Shown here one piece after another: positions 63,808-64,000 of a stretch of 64,000 nucleotides of DNA. The translations under genes and the position numbers were made by a program. Source of the DNA: Pseudoflavitalea sp. G-6-1-2. GTDB lineage: Bacteria; Bacteroidota; Bacteroidia; Chitinophagales; Chitinophagaceae. The notes beneath the pieces are model-generated. The model did not search any database, was not told the origin of the DNA, and saw nothing but the letters and a program-made list of their open reading frames with translations. Position 1 is the first letter of the stretch; every line of letters starts with the position of its first letter. The stretch spans positions 434,001 through 498,000 of the forward strand of contig NZ_JABBGB010000003.1 in the NCBI RefSeq assembly GCF_012927185.1. The letters run 5' to 3'.

Positions 63808-64000
63808 TTATGCAGCAGGGGTGAGCATAGTAACACAACATAACCATTTGCCATTTATCTGCACAAAAGTGCTGGCCGACCATTCGTATAAGCTGAATGG
63901 CTGTCCATCATAAGTGCCGGCGCTGGTTCCTTTGCTGATCACTACAGCAGTGCTGCCATGCAATATCACGTGGTACTCATCCGAATCCATTCTGTGATGG
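63808..64000 (-). CDS. NTF2/SnoaL-like protein, C-terminal part (cut by window edge)
   Basis: The frame stays open to the window edge, so the start is outside; about 63 C-terminal residues are visible. The segment MDSDEYHVILHGSTAVVIS, then YEWSASTFVQINGKWLCCVTM, matches the last strands of DUF4440/SnoaL-type NTF2-like proteins, where a small polar pocket is formed. It has a Cys pair near the end. The function cannot be named from this part. Confidence 0.55.
   Translation of the reverse strand, partial: HHRMDSDEYHVILHGSTAVVISKGTSAGTYDGQPFSLYEWSASTFVQINGKWLCCVTMLTPAA

Noticed and set aside
1-64000. tRNA or rRNA genes
   Set aside because: I looked through the intergenic stretches for cloverleaf arms and conserved T-loop words and found none that hold together.

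Overview
The window reads as a stretch of Bacteroidota chromosome, most likely family Chitinophagaceae. The evidence is two SusC/SusD outer-membrane import pairs each preceded by an ECF sigma factor and a FecR anti-sigma factor, two large secreted proteins with type IX secretion (T9SS) C-terminal sorting domains, a DUF4270 lipoprotein, glutamine synthetase III, a LytS/LytTR pair, and a few TAnnTTTG-type candidate -7 promoter elements. I saw no rRNA, tRNA, insertion sequence, integrase or CRISPR array. The family assignment is inference from gene content, not a database result.

Layout. 1-7.7 kb: the end of PEP synthase, an outer-membrane protein/DUF4270 lipoprotein pair on the minus strand, a Kelch lipoprotein, and a LytS-type kinase overlapping its LytTR regulator. 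8-15.2 kb: an L,D-transpeptidase-like protein, a Gfo/Idh oxidoreductase overlapping a membrane phosphoglycosyltransferase, an M1 peptidase that seems fused to an outer-membrane barrel, and a FemAB/GNAT-like protein. 15.2-16.1 kb: a gene-free stretch with two large inverted-repeat elements. 16.1-21.6 kb: ispD, a STAS protein, clpC, a candidate structured RNA, a coiled-coil membrane protein and cmk. 22-25.3 kb: a cell-surface pair (tail-fibre-like protein plus T9SS cargo). 25.8-33.9 kb: import locus 1 (sigma, FecR, SusC, SusD and a lipoprotein that looks like a zinc metallohydrolase without its metal-binding motif).

34.5-47.3 kb is visibly more AT-rich. It holds import locus 2 (sigma, FecR, a TlpA-like thioredoxin, SusC, SusD), then on the opposite strand six tandem copies of a small exported protein with an invariant CX7C motif, followed by a MauE/DoxX-like redox membrane protein. 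MauE and the TlpA-like MauD serve disulfide formation in methylamine dehydrogenase maturation, so this neighbourhood is my best candidate for an undescribed system: a multi-copy exported disulfide protein family with its own redox helpers. That link is inference.

48.5-64 kb is mostly core: a conserved protein of unknown function, an AraC regulator, glutamine synthetase III, a polytopic membrane protein, two convergent glycosyltransferases, purL, hldD, proC, a very large T9SS cargo protein with a duplicated vicinal-cysteine module, and the end of an NTF2/SnoaL-like gene cut by the window edge.

Working together: hldD, the glycosyltransferases, the phosphoglycosyltransferase and the Gfo/Idh enzyme point to envelope polysaccharide and lipopolysaccharide synthesis. 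The import loci look like self-contained, signal-regulated uptake systems. Terminator hairpins separate many of the transcription units.
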